From Pelagibacterales bacterium SAG-MED30 (GTDB taxonomy: Bacteria; Pseudomonadota; Alphaproteobacteria; Pelagibacterales; Pelagibacteraceae): a stretch of 64,000 nucleotides of DNA. The position numbers and the translations under genes were made by a program. Within the stretch, counting starts at the first letter, position 1; each line of letters starts with the position of its first letter. The stretch is from assembly GCA_014653775.1 (NCBI GenBank), contig JACWEA010000001.1, positions 92,722-156,721 on the forward strand, written 5' to 3'. The notes under the pieces were generated by a model, which saw only the letters and a program-made list of their open reading frames with translations, was not told the DNA's origin and ran no database searches. Of the stretch, positions 1 to 9,272 are shown piece by piece.

Positions 1-29
1 GATATACAAAATAAAATTTGGATTTTAAA

Positions 30-692
30 ATGAGAGATTTAAATCAATCCATTATTAAATTTAATTATGATCAAAACTTTACAGATGATGATTTTTATGT
101 TTCAAAAAGTAACGAACATATTTTTTTATTGTTGAATAAATGGCCTAAATGGGAAAAAAACTTTTTAAATATTGTTGGTGAAAAGTTTTCGGGAAAAACT
201 CATCTCTCAAATATATTTATCAAAAAATTTAAGGGATTAAAATTAGACTCACGCTCATTGAAAAATGATGATTTATTAAAAATTAAAATTCATGAAAATA
301 TTGTATTGGAGGATCTTGATGAAAATATAGATGAAAAATTATTATATACCTTGTTAAATATTGTGGATTTAGATAATAAATACATCATAGTAACCTCAAG
401 TATTCCAATTGTTGATATTAAATTTTCATTAACTGATTTAAAATCAAGAACTACAAATTTTCTTTTACACAATATTGAAAAACCTGATGATAATTTAATT
501 TTTGCTTTAATATTAAAAAATTTATCTGATCGTCAAATATCAATAGATAAAAAACTTATAGATTTTATTATCAAAAGAATTGATAGATCGTATAGTAAAA
601 TATTTGATTTCATATATAAAGTTGACGAGTTAAGTTTGAAAAAGAAAAAACCTATTGATTTAAAAATTATTAAAGAAGTTTTGGGAGAATAA
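30..692 (+). CDS. Hda-like DnaA paralogue (AAA+ replication regulator)
   Basis: Short DnaA/Hda-family ATPase of about 220 residues, the size of Hda, without the DnaA DNA-binding domain. Seen: a P-loop GEKFSGKTHL near residues 50-59, an acidic Walker-B-like segment VLEDLDE near 92-98, and the box DLKSRTTNF near 134-142, which corresponds to the sensor region of Hda. In the family, Hda with the beta clamp stimulates ATP hydrolysis by DnaA after initiation. I chose the ATG at 30; an in-frame TTG at 18 would add four residues. It ends directly against aspS (TAA then TTG, no gap), so the two are probably co-transcribed. Sequence upstream of 18 is too short to judge a promoter. Confidence 0.8.
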   Translation: MRDLNQSIIKFNYDQNFTDDDFYVSKSNEHIFLLLNKWPKWEKNFLNIVGEKFSGKTHLSNIFIKKFKGLKLDSRSLKNDDLLKIKIHENIVLEDLDENIDEKLLYTLLNIVDLDNKYIIVTSSIPIVDIKFSLTDLKSRTTNFLLHNIEKPDDNLIFALILKNLSDRQISIDKKLIDFIIKRIDRSYSKIFDFIYKVDELSLKKKKPIDLKIIKEVLGE

Positions 693-2477
693 TTGAATAA
701 ATACAGAACTCATAATTGTAATGAATTAAGAAAAACATCTGTGGGTAATAGCGTTACTCTTTCTGGATGGATTAACAAAAAAAGGGATCATGGAAATTTA
801 TTATTTCTAGATTTAAGAGATAATTATGGAGTTACTCAATGCATAATTGACAAAGATAATTCTAAATTTAAGGAACTAGAAAAGATGCAACTTGAAACAG
901 TTATAAAAATTGAAGGAAAGGTTATTGATAGATCAAATGAAACAATCAATAAAGATATTTCAACAGGAGAAGTAGAAGTTACAATTATAAATTTTGAGGT
1001 GCTTGGTACTTGTAAAGAATTACCTTTACCAGTATTTAGTGATCAAGAATATTCAGAAGAAATCAGATTAAAATACAGGTTTTTAGATTTAAGAAGAAAA
1101 AAAATCCATCAAAATATTATTTTAAGATCAAAAGTAATTTCTTTTATTAGATCAGAGATGATTAAATTAGGATTTTTGGAATTTCAAACTCCGATTTTAA
1201 CATCTTCAAGTCCTGAAGGTGCTAGAGATTTTCTGGTTCCAAGTCGACTAAATCCAGGAAAGTTTTATGCGTTGCCTCAAGCACCCCAACAATTCAAACA
1301 ATTAATTATGGTTTCTGGGTTTGATAAATATTTTCAAATAGCACCATGCTTTAGAGATGAAGATGCAAGAGCAGATAGAAGTCCTGGGGAATTTTATCAA
1401 TTGGATTTAGAAATGTCGTTTGTAGAACAAGAAGATATATTTGATGTAGTTGAAAAGTTAATGATTAAAGTTTTCAAAAATTTTTCTGATAAAAAGATAC
1501 TTTTTGAAAAATTTCCAAAAATAACTTATTCAGACACTATGTTAAAATATGGAACTGATAAACCAGATTTAAGAAACCCACTTATAATTTCAGATATAAC
1601 AAAGTTATTTGTAAGAGACGATATTAGTTTTGAAATATTTAAAAAACTTGTGAAAAAAGGATCAATCGTAAGATCTATAACCATAAAAAATATTAAAGAT
1701 AAACCTAGAAGTTTTTTTGATGGAATAGATAAATGGGCTAAAGACCAAGGATCCTCAGGACTTGCTTATTTTACATTAGAAAAAAATCAAAAAATTTCTG
1801 GTAAAGGTCCAGTAGGTAAATTCTTTTCTGAAGAGTCTTTAATTGAACTTATGAAATTAACAAATGCCGAGGTAGGGGATACAATTTTCTTATCATGCGG
1901 CAAACAGAGTGATGTAGAAAAAATTTTATCTTTAGCAAGAACAAAAATTGCTGAAGAACTTAATTTAATTAAAGATGATCATTTTGCATTTTGTTGGATA
2001 GTTGATTACCCAATTTTCGAATTAGATGAATTAACTAAAAAAATTAAATTTAGTCATAATCCTTTCTCTATGCCCCAGGGTGATATTCATAATTTAGATT
2101 TATCAAAACCACTTTCTTTGAAAGCTTATCAATATGATATTGTTTGTAATGGAATAGAACTTTCTTCAGGAGCAATTAGAAATCATATTCCTGAATTAAT
2201 GTATAAACTCTTTGATATTGCAGGATATTCAAAGAAAGATGTAGAAAATAAATTTAGTGGAATGATAAATGCTTTAAGTTATGGAGCTCCACCTCATGGT
2301 GGTATAGCACCAGGAATAGATAGAATAGTAATGCTTCTAGCAAATGAAAAAAATATTAGAGAAGTAACAATGTTTCCAATGAATCAAAATGCTCAGGATT
2401 TAATGATGAATGCCCCTTCTGAAATTGAAGAAAGTCAATTAAAAGAACTTAGTTTATCTTTAAAAACAAAAAAATAA
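693..2477 (+). CDS. aspS: Aspartyl-tRNA synthetase (probably non-discriminating)
   Basis: Full-length bacterial-type class II AspRS, 594 residues. The N-terminal OB-fold anticodon domain carries GWINKKRDHG (25-34). Class II motif 2 is FRDEDARADRSPGEF, a GAD insertion follows, and motif 3 is GIAPGIDRIVML near the C-terminus. Start is TTG, directly after the hda stop. His33 in the KKRDHG segment matches the His seen in non-discriminating AspRS, where discriminating enzymes such as that of E. coli carry Leu; this predicts charging of both tRNA-Asp and tRNA-Asn, with GatCAB completing Asn-tRNA. The enzyme identity is secure; the discrimination class is inference from one residue. Confidence 0.96.
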   Translation: MNKYRTHNCNELRKTSVGNSVTLSGWINKKRDHGNLLFLDLRDNYGVTQCIIDKDNSKFKELEKMQLETVIKIEGKVIDRSNETINKDISTGEVEVTIINFEVLGTCKELPLPVFSDQEYSEEIRLKYRFLDLRRKKIHQNIILRSKVISFIRSEMIKLGFLEFQTPILTSSSPEGARDFLVPSRLNPGKFYALPQAPQQFKQLIMVSGFDKYFQIAPCFRDEDARADRSPGEFYQLDLEMSFVEQEDIFDVVEKLMIKVFKNFSDKKILFEKFPKITYSDTMLKYGTDKPDLRNPLIISDITKLFVRDDISFEIFKKLVKKGSIVRSITIKNIKDKPRSFFDGIDKWAKDQGSSGLAYFTLEKNQKISGKGPVGKFFSEESLIELMKLTNAEVGDTIFLSCGKQSDVEKILSLARTKIAEELNLIKDDHFAFCWIVDYPIFELDELTKKIKFSHNPFSMPQGDIHNLDLSKPLSLKAYQYDIVCNGIELSSGAIRNHIPELMYKLFDIAGYSKKDVENKFSGMINALSYGAPPHGGIAPGIDRIVMLLANEKNIREVTMFPMNQNAQDLMMNAPSEIEESQLKELSLSLKTKK

Positions 2478-3293
2478 CTATTTCTTACCCTTTAAATTTA
2501 TTTTTATATCAGATAAGTCTACGAGATTTTTTTTATAATTATTTCTTACAAATCCTTTGCTTGTTATATCTTTAACAATTTTTAGCAATTGGTTTTGACT
2601 TTCTGAATTTTGATCATCATTATTAAATTCAGATCCACCTATAGATGGAGTATGAGCTAAATCTTCTCTATTTTGATAAGAAATAGCCAATTCTCTGAAA
2701 ATGTAATCCAAAATAGATGTTGCAGTTAAAATTCTATCATTTCCATGAACCTTACCTGATGGTTCAAATTTTGTTCCTACAAAAGCACTAATATATTCAT
2801 CCAGAGGTACACCATATTGTAGACCGAGTGATACAGCTATAGCAAAATTATTCATTAAAGCCTTTACTAGCTCACCTTCTTTACTTGTATCTATAAATAT
2901 TTCTCCAATTTTACCATCTTCGTACTCTCCTGTATGTAAATAAACTTTATGGTTTCCTATAGTAGCTTTTTGTATGTACCCTTTTCTTCTATCAGGCATA
3001 CCAAATCTCTTACTAGTTTTTTCAGATTTACTAAAAAGATTTGTTATAGGTTTTTTAAGAGTGTCAAGATTATTTTCATTTCTTTTAGTTGCTAATTCAA
3101 TTTTTTTTTCAGTGACTATATTTTTTTGGTCTAGGCTTTTAGTTTTTCTATTATCTAATTTTACATCTATAACTTCAAATTTGCCGTCGTCTCTTTTTTC
3201 AAGATTTTTAAGCTCGGTTTCGTTTATATCGTCTAAATAATGATTTACTTTAAATGTACACGTATAATAAGTTTCGACTAAGTATTTTGACAT
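2478..3293 (-). CDS. Free-standing NrdJ C-terminal (TSCPD) domain protein
   Basis: 271 residues. From about residue 95 to the end it closely resembles the C-terminal TSCPD region of adenosylcobalamin-dependent ribonucleotide reductase NrdJ of alphaproteobacteria: [48 protein letters not shown] and the [11 protein letters not shown] segment are recognisable. The catalytic barrel of NrdJ is absent. The first 50 or so residues ([13 protein letters not shown] start) form a separate small domain I cannot name, followed by a Lys-rich linker. Clean ATG and stop and conserved motifs argue for a functional stand-alone protein rather than a remnant. Convergent with aspS, whose stop abuts it. Possible roles are an accessory or nucleotide-sensing partner of a reductase encoded elsewhere; this is not shown by the sequence. 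Confidence 0.75.
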   Translation of the reverse strand: MSKYLVETYYTCTFKVNHYLDDINETELKNLEKRDDGKFEVIDVKLDNRKTKSLDQKNIVTEKKIELATKRNENNLDTLKKPITNLFSKSEKTSKRFGMPDRRKGYIQKATIGNHKVYLHTGEYEDGKIGEIFIDTSKEGELVKALMNNFAIAVSLGLQYGVPLDEYISAFVGTKFEPSGKVHGNDRILTATSILDYIFRELAISYQNREDLAHTPSIGGSEFNNDDQNSESQNQLLKIVKDITSKGFVRNNYKKNLVDLSDIKINLKGKK

Positions 3294-3408
3294 TTTACCT
3301 CTATTTTAAATTTTATTTTGAATAATGAATCATTTAATTTATATACAAATCCATATTTTAGTCTAATTTAAATTATACAATTTAGAATTGAATAAAAATT
3401 ATTTTTAC

Positions 3409-3771
3409 ATGTTGACACTATTTAAAAAAATTTTCATCTGGTGGAATCAAGATACCTTGGGAACAAAAATGAAAACAATATTTTTTGGAAAATTAGTAGG
3501 TACAGATAGTTATGGAAATAAATATTATGAAAGTAAAAGTGGAAAAAGGTGGGTTATTTATTCGAATGAAATTGATGCAAGCAAAATACCAGTTGAATGG
3601 TATTCTTGGATGCACTTTACAAAAAATAGGATAGAAAAAAATCATGAATTAAAAAAATATGAATGGCAAAAGCCTCATCAACCAAACTTAACTGGTACAG
3701 AAACAGCTTATTATCCTAATAAAAAAAAACAGGATGCAATTAATAAAAAATACAAAAGCTGGAAAGTTTAA
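3409..3771 (+). CDS. NDUFA12-family NADH dehydrogenase accessory protein
   Basis: About 120 residues matching the NDUFA12/B17.2 family, an accessory subunit of complex I in alphaproteobacteria and mitochondria. Typical signs are FIWWNQDTLGTK at the N-terminus, the FGKLVGTDSYGNKYYE segment, RRWV-like KRWVIY and PVEWYSWMH, then the HQPNLTGTETAY segment. I prefer the ATG at 3409 over the TTG at 3388, because family members start shortly before the WWNQ motif. Its 3-prime end overlaps the next gene by 38 bases in a different frame, so the two are likely translationally coupled. Confidence 0.87.
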   Translation: MLTLFKKIFIWWNQDTLGTKMKTIFFGKLVGTDSYGNKYYESKSGKRWVIYSNEIDASKIPVEWYSWMHFTKNRIEKNHELKKYEWQKPHQPNLTGTETAYYPNKKKQDAINKKYKSWKV

Positions 3772-4141
3772 TAAACTTTTAGTATTAATAATTATTCTAA
3801 TAAGTTTAAATAAGTTGAATTATGTTAAATCTCAAGAGAATTTGATTGGTAAAAATACTAGTATAAAAATCTTAGACAAAATAAGTTCTAAAAATGAATT
3901 TATAAATTTAGTTAATGGTGAAGAGCTGATTTACAAAGATCTTGCTATAAAAAGTATGAAATGTACCAATTCTGAATTTGATGATAATCCAGAGATTAAA
4001 GCTTATATTCAAGTCAGAGACTTAACTAAAAAAAGTAATGACAAAGTTTATGTCTTTAATAATTGGATGTTTTCATCGAGTCCATCCATAACACCTTTTG
4101 ATCACCCAGTTTATGATATTTGGCTAACTGATTGTGATTAA
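3734..4141 (+). CDS. DUF2155 secreted protein
   Basis: 135 residues with a basic start, a hydrophobic stretch at about 14-29 (signal peptide or anchor), and the DUF2155 signature: LDKISSKNEFINL, two conserved Cys (KCTN and the terminal TDCD), NNWMFSSSP and HPVYDIWLTDCD. DUF2155 follows the NDUFA12-like gene in many alphaproteobacteria, as here. Function unknown; presumably a periplasmic protein with one disulfide. The ATG at 3734 lies inside the upstream gene and no later start codon precedes the hydrophobic segment, so the overlap appears real. The stop overlaps the convergent accC end by four bases. Confidence 0.85.
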   Translation: MQLIKNTKAGKFNKLLVLIIILISLNKLNYVKSQENLIGKNTSIKILDKISSKNEFINLVNGEELIYKDLAIKSMKCTNSEFDDNPEIKAYIQVRDLTKKSNDKVYVFNNWMFSSSPSITPFDHPVYDIWLTDCD

Positions 4142-5475
4142 ATAATTTTTTCTTTATCTAACCAACTTACATTAAAATCTGAATCTAAAAACTTTTTATG
4201 ATTTAATAATCTTTTATGTAATGGAATTGTAGTTATAATTCCTTCAATTACAAATTCATCTAAAGATCTGTTCATTCTTTGAATTGCTTCTTGTCGATTT
4301 CTTCCATGACATATTAATTTACAAACCATACTGTCATAAAATGGAGTTACTGTATAACCTTGAAATATTGCACCATCAACTCTTGTTCTAAATCCGGAAG
4401 GTTGATGACACATTTCGATAGTGCCTGGCGAAGGTTGAAAGTTTTTGCTTGGATCTTCTGCATTTATTCTACACTCAATGGCATGACCCCTAGGATTAAC
4501 ATCTGTTTGTTTTAAAGCAGTTTCACCTGTGAATGCTATCCATATTTGTTCTTTTATAATATCTATACCAGTAACCATCTCTGTAACAGGATGCTCTACT
4601 TGAACCCGTGTATTCATTTCTAAAAAATAAAACTTTCCATCTTCATAAATAAATTCAACAGTTCCAGCACCTTCATATCCAATTTTACTGACCATTTTTA
4701 CTGTTCTATCAAATAAATCTTTTCGGATTTCATCGTTCAAAATAGGGCTTGGTGTTTCTTCTATTAGTTTTTGGTGTCTTCTTTGTACTGAGCAATCTCT
4801 TTCATGTAAATGAACTGCTCTATTCTTTCCAGCTAATATTTGAACTTCTATGTGTCTAGGGTTTTGAAAAAATTTTTCTATATAAACTTCATCATTACCA
4901 AAGTATTTTTGAGCCTCAGATTTTGCAGTAGAAAATAAAGTTTCAAATTCTTCTTCTTTGTGTACAATCTTCATTCCCTTGCCGCCGCCGCCGCCAGAGG
5001 CCTTAATTAGAATTGGAAAACCAATTTTTTTACTCAGTTCTTTAGCTTCATTAATATCTTTAACGCCTCCCTCAGATCCTTCTATAATTGGTAGACCGTT
5101 TTCTTTTGCAATTTTTTTAGCTTGAATCTTATCTCCCATCATTTTTATTAATTTTGAAGAGGGACCAATAAATTTAATTTTATTTTCCTCTAAAACTCCT
5201 GCAAAGTTTGAATTTTCAGATAAAAAGCCATAACCAGGATGAACTGCTTCTGCATTAGTTATTTCAATTGCAGACATAATAGCTGGAATATTTAAGTAAC
5301 TATTCATAGGTTGGTGTGAACCAATACAAACACTCTCATCTGCTAATTTTACATGCATACTATCTCTATCTACATCAGAATGAACTGCTACTGTTTCGAT
5401 TCCCCATTCTTTACAAGCACGGATTACTCTGACCGCAATTTCCCCACGGTTTGCGATTAAGATTTTTTTAAACAT
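4138..5475 (-). CDS. accC: Biotin carboxylase subunit of acetyl-CoA carboxylase
   Basis: 445 residues, the standard AccC length. It carboxylates the biotin on AccB using ATP and bicarbonate, the first half-reaction of fatty-acid synthesis. Seen: N-terminal ANRGEIAVRVIRA (8-20), the ATP-grasp glycine loop KASGGGGGKGMK (158-169), the catalytic segment MNTRVQVEHPVTE (287-299) and a C-terminal domain with RINAEDP. The five glycines are all GGC, making a short run of GCC triplets on the plus strand at 4981-4995, conspicuous in such AT-rich DNA. Forms an operon with aroQ and accB upstream, with 1-base overlap to accB. Confidence 0.97.
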   Translation of the reverse strand: MFKKILIANRGEIAVRVIRACKEWGIETVAVHSDVDRDSMHVKLADESVCIGSHQPMNSYLNIPAIMSAIEITNAEAVHPGYGFLSENSNFAGVLEENKIKFIGPSSKLIKMMGDKIQAKKIAKENGLPIIEGSEGGVKDINEAKELSKKIGFPILIKASGGGGGKGMKIVHKEEEFETLFSTAKSEAQKYFGNDEVYIEKFFQNPRHIEVQILAGKNRAVHLHERDCSVQRRHQKLIEETPSPILNDEIRKDLFDRTVKMVSKIGYEGAGTVEFIYEDGKFYFLEMNTRVQVEHPVTEMVTGIDIIKEQIWIAFTGETALKQTDVNPRGHAIECRINAEDPSKNFQPSPGTIEMCHQPSGFRTRVDGAIFQGYTVTPFYDSMVCKLICHGRNRQEAIQRMNRSLDEFVIEGIITTIPLHKRLLNHKKFLDSDFNVSWLDKEKII

Positions 5476-5909
5476 TATTCTAAAATAATTATTGTTTGAC
5501 CAAATTCTACGGGCTGACCATCTTTGACACAGATTTCTTTTACAACTCCATTAGAAGTTGAAGGAACATGATTCATTGTTTTCATAGCTTCAACAATCAT
5601 AACCGTATCACCTTTTTTAATTTTTTTTCCTAGTTCAACAAATTTTTTAGCACCAGGTTCAGGTGCATGATATGCTGTTCCAATTATTGGTGAGGTAATT
5701 TGAATTCCTGAAATCATTTTCTGAGTGGTATCAGAAGTAGATTTTTCTTGGGATTTCATACCTGGTGAATTAGAAATTTGATTAGAACTTAATATCTTCG
5801 ATTTAGAAACTTTTATTTTAGTATCTTTTTCTGTGTATTCAATTTCAGTTAAATCAAATTCATTTAAATAATCAGTTAGTTCTTTAATAATTTTTTTATC
5901 AATTTTCAT
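5475..5909 (-). CDS. accB: Biotin carboxyl carrier protein of acetyl-CoA carboxylase
   Basis: 144 residues. N-terminal helical region, a flexible Ser/Thr/Gln-rich linker (about 35-65), then the biotinyl domain with the biotinylation motif VEAMKTMNHV; the modified residue should be Lys110. It carries carboxybiotin between AccC and the carboxyltransferase. Lies between aroQ (11-base overlap) and accC (1-base overlap), so all three are co-translated from one transcript. Confidence 0.96.
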   Translation of the reverse strand: MKIDKKIIKELTDYLNEFDLTEIEYTEKDTKIKVSKSKILSSNQISNSPGMKSQEKSTSDTTQKMISGIQITSPIIGTAYHAPEPGAKKFVELGKKIKKGDTVMIVEAMKTMNHVPSTSNGVVKEICVKDGQPVEFGQTIIILE

Positions 5910-6345
5910 TATTTAAAAGTTTTTGCATTGAAATTATGGCCAAAATATATCCTTCAGAACCTAAACCAAAAATTCCTCCAGTAACAACATCGCTAATAAG
6001 AGATTTTCGTCTAAACTCTTCTCTTTTATATATGTTTGAAATATGTAACTCAATCACAGGTTTTTTAAAAATATCTAGCGCATCTCTAATCGATACTGAA
6101 GTATGAGTAAAACCAGCAGCATTTATAATAATACCATCAACGTTTTTTTTTGCCTCTTGTATTTTTGTTACAATGTCACCTTCAATATTAGATTGAAAGA
6201 ACTCCATATCTAAATTTAAATCTTTCGCTTTTTTTAAACAATTTGCTTTTAGTTTTTCAAAAGTTATCGAACCATATTGTGATTGTTCTCTCTCACCTAA
6301 TAGATTAAGATTAGGGCCATTAATAATAATTATTTTATTGTTCAT
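5899..6345 (-). CDS. aroQ: 3-Dehydroquinate dehydratase, type II
   Basis: 148 residues, typical of the small dodecameric type II enzyme of the shikimate pathway. Seen: NGPNLNLLGERE at 10-20 and the catalytic Tyr24 in SQYGS, the loop NAAGFTHTSVSIRDAL (75-90), and ELHISNIYKREEFR (99-112) with the catalytic His101. First gene of the aroQ-accB-accC operon. Its start lies only 16 bases from the divergent thiS start, so the two promoters must overlap neighbouring coding sequence or share that short gap. Confidence 0.96.
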   Translation of the reverse strand: MNNKIIIINGPNLNLLGEREQSQYGSITFEKLKANCLKKAKDLNLDMEFFQSNIEGDIVTKIQEAKKNVDGIIINAAGFTHTSVSIRDALDIFKKPVIELHISNIYKREEFRRKSLISDVVTGGIFGLGSEGYILAIISMQKLLNNEN

Positions 6346-6361
6346 TCAGCATTTATATACG

Positions 6362-6580
6362 ATGAAAAAAATAAAAAAAATAAAAATAAGATTAAATGGT
6401 AAAAATAGAAATATAATTAAAGGTTATAAGCTGTACAATTTAGTAAATGAATTAGATTTACCATTAAGAAAAATTGCTATTGAACTAAATAGAGAAATCG
6501 TTGATAAGAAAAAGATCAAAAAAATTAAATTAAATGATAAAGATAATATTGAAATAGTTCATTTTATTGGAGGCGGCTAA
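6362..6580 (+). CDS. thiS: Sulfur carrier protein ThiS
   Basis: 72-residue ubiquitin-like protein ending in IGGG; the C-terminal glycine is the site of adenylation and thiocarboxylation during thiazole synthesis. The mid-region [15 protein letters not shown] is typical ThiS. The N-terminus is unusually Lys/Ile-rich. I chose the ATG at 6362; an upstream ATG at 6338 would add eight residues and overlap aroQ. Two bases separate it from thiG, which receives sulfur from it. Confidence 0.9.
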   Translation: MKKIKKIKIRLNGKNRNIIKGYKLYNLVNELDLPLRKIAIELNREIVDKKKIKKIKLNDKDNIEIVHFIGGG

Positions 6581-6582
6581 CA

Positions 6583-7356
6583 TTGAAAAATGACAAACTA
6601 ACTGTTGGTAAACAAAGATTTAATTCAAGATTAATTGTTGGCACAGGAAAATATAAAAATATGTCTGAATGTGCAAAAGCTATTAAATTATCTGGTGCTA
6701 ATATAGTTACAGTAGCTGTAAGAAGAGTTAATATTTCTGATAAGAATAAACCACTATTAATGGATTATATAGATCCAAAAAAAATTACTTACCTACCAAA
6801 TACTGCTGGATGTTTTTCTTCTGAGGCAGCACTTAGAACACTTAGATTAGCCAGAGAGATTGGAGGATGGAAATTAGTTAAACTTGAAGTTTTAGGAGAT
6901 AAAAAAAATCTTTTTCCAGATATGATTGAAACTTTAAAATCAACTGAAGTTTTAACCAAAGAAGGTTTTAGAGTTATGGTTTATTGCAACGATGATCCCT
7001 TAATGGCTAAAAGATTAGAAGACGCTGGTGCAGCTGCAATCATGCCATTAGCTGCTCCAATTGGTTCAGGTTTAGGAATTCTTAATAAAACAAATATTTC
7101 GATTATAAGAAAACAAACTAAGTTACCTGTAATCATAGATGCAGGTTTAGGACAAGCTTCTGATGCTGTAGTAGCGATGGAATTAGGGTGTGATGGAGTT
7201 TTAGTTAATACGGCCATAGCTAAAGCAAAAAAACCTTTTAGTATGGCACTAGCATTTAAACATGCTGTTATAGCTGGTAGAAAATCATATCTTTCAGGAA
7301 GGATTATAAAAAATTTAGCAGGCAAACCTTCTTCACCAACAGAAGGTATTATTTAG
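6583..7356 (+). CDS. thiG: Thiazole synthase ThiG
   Basis: 257-residue TIM-barrel enzyme that joins deoxyxylulose phosphate, dehydroglycine and ThiS-thiocarboxylate into the thiazole phosphate of thiamine. Seen: LIVGTGKY near the start, [19 protein letters not shown], the Schiff-base region [11 protein letters not shown], and the phosphate-binding [11 protein letters not shown] and [10 protein letters not shown] segments. Start is TTG at 6583. No thiC or thiO is present nearby, so only this step of the pathway is encoded here. Overlaps the convergent RNase E/G gene end by eight bases. No TPP riboswitch is evident upstream of thiS. Confidence 0.95.
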   Translation: MKNDKLTVGKQRFNSRLIVGTGKYKNMSECAKAIKLSGANIVTVAVRRVNISDKNKPLLMDYIDPKKITYLPNTAGCFSSEAALRTLRLAREIGGWKLVKLEVLGDKKNLFPDMIETLKSTEVLTKEGFRVMVYCNDDPLMAKRLEDAGAAAIMPLAAPIGSGLGILNKTNISIIRKQTKLPVIIDAGLGQASDAVVAMELGCDGVLVNTAIAKAKKPFSMALAFKHAVIAGRKSYLSGRIIKNLAGKPSSPTEGII

Positions 7357-9169
7357 ATTTTTTATAAAATTTTTTTTTATACCTTTTTTTTTTGACAAAA
7401 GGCTTTTTATTTTTTACTTCTGAATTTTTTTCTTCGTAGTTTTTTAATTCTATATTTTTTAATTTTTCAAATTGTTCAATTAATTCAATTGTTTTCATTG
7501 ATTTATTTTTCATATCAATAATATATTCAGGAATAATAAGTTTGTTATCAGTTATAATATCAATTTTCATTTTATTTTTATTTTCTATATAAGTTAAATC
7601 TTTGACAAAATTTTCTTTTAAAAAATCAGATATTTTTTCACAAACTTTTAACTCTACAAATTTTGCTTTATTTAAAATTGATTTAAGTTCAACTATTTTT
7701 AATAATTTTTGTGCAAAAGACTCATCTTTCAACTCAACTTTCCATTTAACTGCACTTTCTCTGAGTCTTTGTCTAGACATTTCTAGTAATCCAAAATTAC
7801 TAATTCTACCAATTTGAATTCTTGCTCTATCAGATCTACATTTTTCTTTTAGTCGTTTTTCGACCAATCTTCTATTGTTGTAGCTCAACATGTCAATAAA
7901 ATCGATTATAATTAAACCTGATAGGTCTCTAATTTTAATTTGTCTTGTGATTTCTTCTGTTGCTTCAAGATTTGTATCTAAAGCAGTGCTTTCAACATTT
8001 TTTTGTTTAATAGAACTACCAGAGTTAATATCAATTGATACTAAAGCTTCTGTAGGATTAATTACTAAATATCCACCTGAACTAAGTTTTATTTCAGAAT
8101 CAAATATTTGATTTAATTTTTGCTCTATCCCTTCTTCAATAAACAAAGGTATTTTACCTCTATATTTTTTAATTTTTTTGACATGAGAAGGCATCATCAT
8201 TTTCATAAAATTTTGTGCCTTTTTATATCCTTCATTACCTTCAATAATTATTTTTTTTGTATTATCATCATACATATCTCTTAGAGTTCTTTTTATAATT
8301 TCACTTTCTTGATGAACTAACGATGGAGCAATTGAATTTAAGGCAGTTTCTTTAATTTGATTCCAAGTATTTTTTAAAGTTTCTAAATCATGATCAATTT
8401 CATTTTTTGTTTTGTTGCTTCCAGCAGTCCTGACTATTAGTCCCATTTCTTTTGGTATATTAATTTCATTTAATATTGTTCTAATTTTTTTTCTCTCTGC
8501 TGGATTAAAAATTTTTCTAGAGATACCCCCACCTTTAGGTGTATTTGGCATTAGCACTATATATTTACCCGCAATTGAAATGAATGTGCTTAAAGCTGCT
8601 CCTTTTTGGCCTCTTTCATCTTTAATGACTTGAACAAGTATTACTTGATTTGGTTTTATTACTTCTTGGATTTTATATCTTTTAAATTTTAAGCGCTTCT
8701 CAATTTTTTTTTCTTTATTTTCATAATTCTTATTTTCATTATTTTCTAAGCTTTGTTCCTCAGATAATTTTTCTTCTTCTATTTCATTTTTTTTTATTTC
8801 ATTTGAATCAGAGATTTCCAGTTTACCTTCTGCTAAATCTTGTTCATCTTTAGCTTCAACTTCTTTTGATAATTCTTCTCGTAATTTTTCTTCTTCATCC
8901 TTTATTTTTTCCAAGTCACTTTGAGGTATTTGATAATAATCAGATTGAATATCATTAAAGGATAAAAAACCATGTCGTTCTCTACCAAAGTCGATAAAAG
9001 CTGCTTGTAAAGATGGCTCTATCCTACTTACCTTCCCAAGATAAATATTATTTTTGATTAAGTTGTTTTTTAAACCTTCGTACTCGTAATCTTCAATATT
9101 GTTTTCTGATTTAAGTACAACTCTAGTTTCATTCGGATGCGAAGCATCAATGTATAAATTTTTCTCCAT
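7349..9169 (-). CDS. rne: Ribonuclease E/G family endoribonuclease, Zn-link motif missing
   Basis: 606 residues. Order: N-terminal RNase-H-like segment, S1 domain with [21 protein letters not shown] (42-62) interrupted by a charged Glu/Lys-rich insertion (about 85-160), a 5-prime sensor region, and the DNase I-like catalytic domain with SIDINSGSS (Asp380) and IIDFIDM (Asp423), then [12 protein letters not shown] (459-470). After that point E. coli RNase E and G have the CPxC zinc-link that builds the tetramer; here no Cys pair occurs. A basic tail ends the protein; the long disordered scaffold of E. coli RNase E is lacking. It may act as a short RNase E, and the missing zinc-link suggests altered oligomerisation (inference). 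Confidence 0.92.
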   Translation of the reverse strand: MEKNLYIDASHPNETRVVLKSENNIEDYEYEGLKNNLIKNNIYLGKVSRIEPSLQAAFIDFGRERHGFLSFNDIQSDYYQIPQSDLEKIKDEEEKLREELSKEVEAKDEQDLAEGKLEISDSNEIKKNEIEEEKLSEEQSLENNENKNYENKEKKIEKRLKFKRYKIQEVIKPNQVILVQVIKDERGQKGAALSTFISIAGKYIVLMPNTPKGGGISRKIFNPAERKKIRTILNEINIPKEMGLIVRTAGSNKTKNEIDHDLETLKNTWNQIKETALNSIAPSLVHQESEIIKRTLRDMYDDNTKKIIIEGNEGYKKAQNFMKMMMPSHVKKIKKYRGKIPLFIEEGIEQKLNQIFDSEIKLSSGGYLVINPTEALVSIDINSGSSIKQKNVESTALDTNLEATEEITRQIKIRDLSGLIIIDFIDMLSYNNRRLVEKRLKEKCRSDRARIQIGRISNFGLLEMSRQRLRESAVKWKVELKDESFAQKLLKIVELKSILNKAKFVELKVCEKISDFLKENFVKDLTYIENKNKMKIDIITDNKLIIPEYIIDMKNKSMKTIELIEQFEKLKNIELKNYEEKNSEVKNKKPFVKKKRYKKKFYKKSK

Positions 9170-9272
9170 AGTTTTTTATTAATTTGTTTCATTTAAAATA
9201 TAAATATTTGATAAAAATTTTGTTTATAGTTTGCCTTATCTTTAACAAATTCCGTTATATAATGGAATCAAA

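Noticed and set aside
2478-3293. NrdJ-like gene read as a truncated pseudogene
   Set aside because: It has a distinct N-terminal domain, a clean start and stop and intact TSCPD motifs.
4981-4995. GCC repeat run as a microsatellite or GC-rich insertion
   Set aside because: It encodes the conserved five-glycine ATP-binding loop of AccC.
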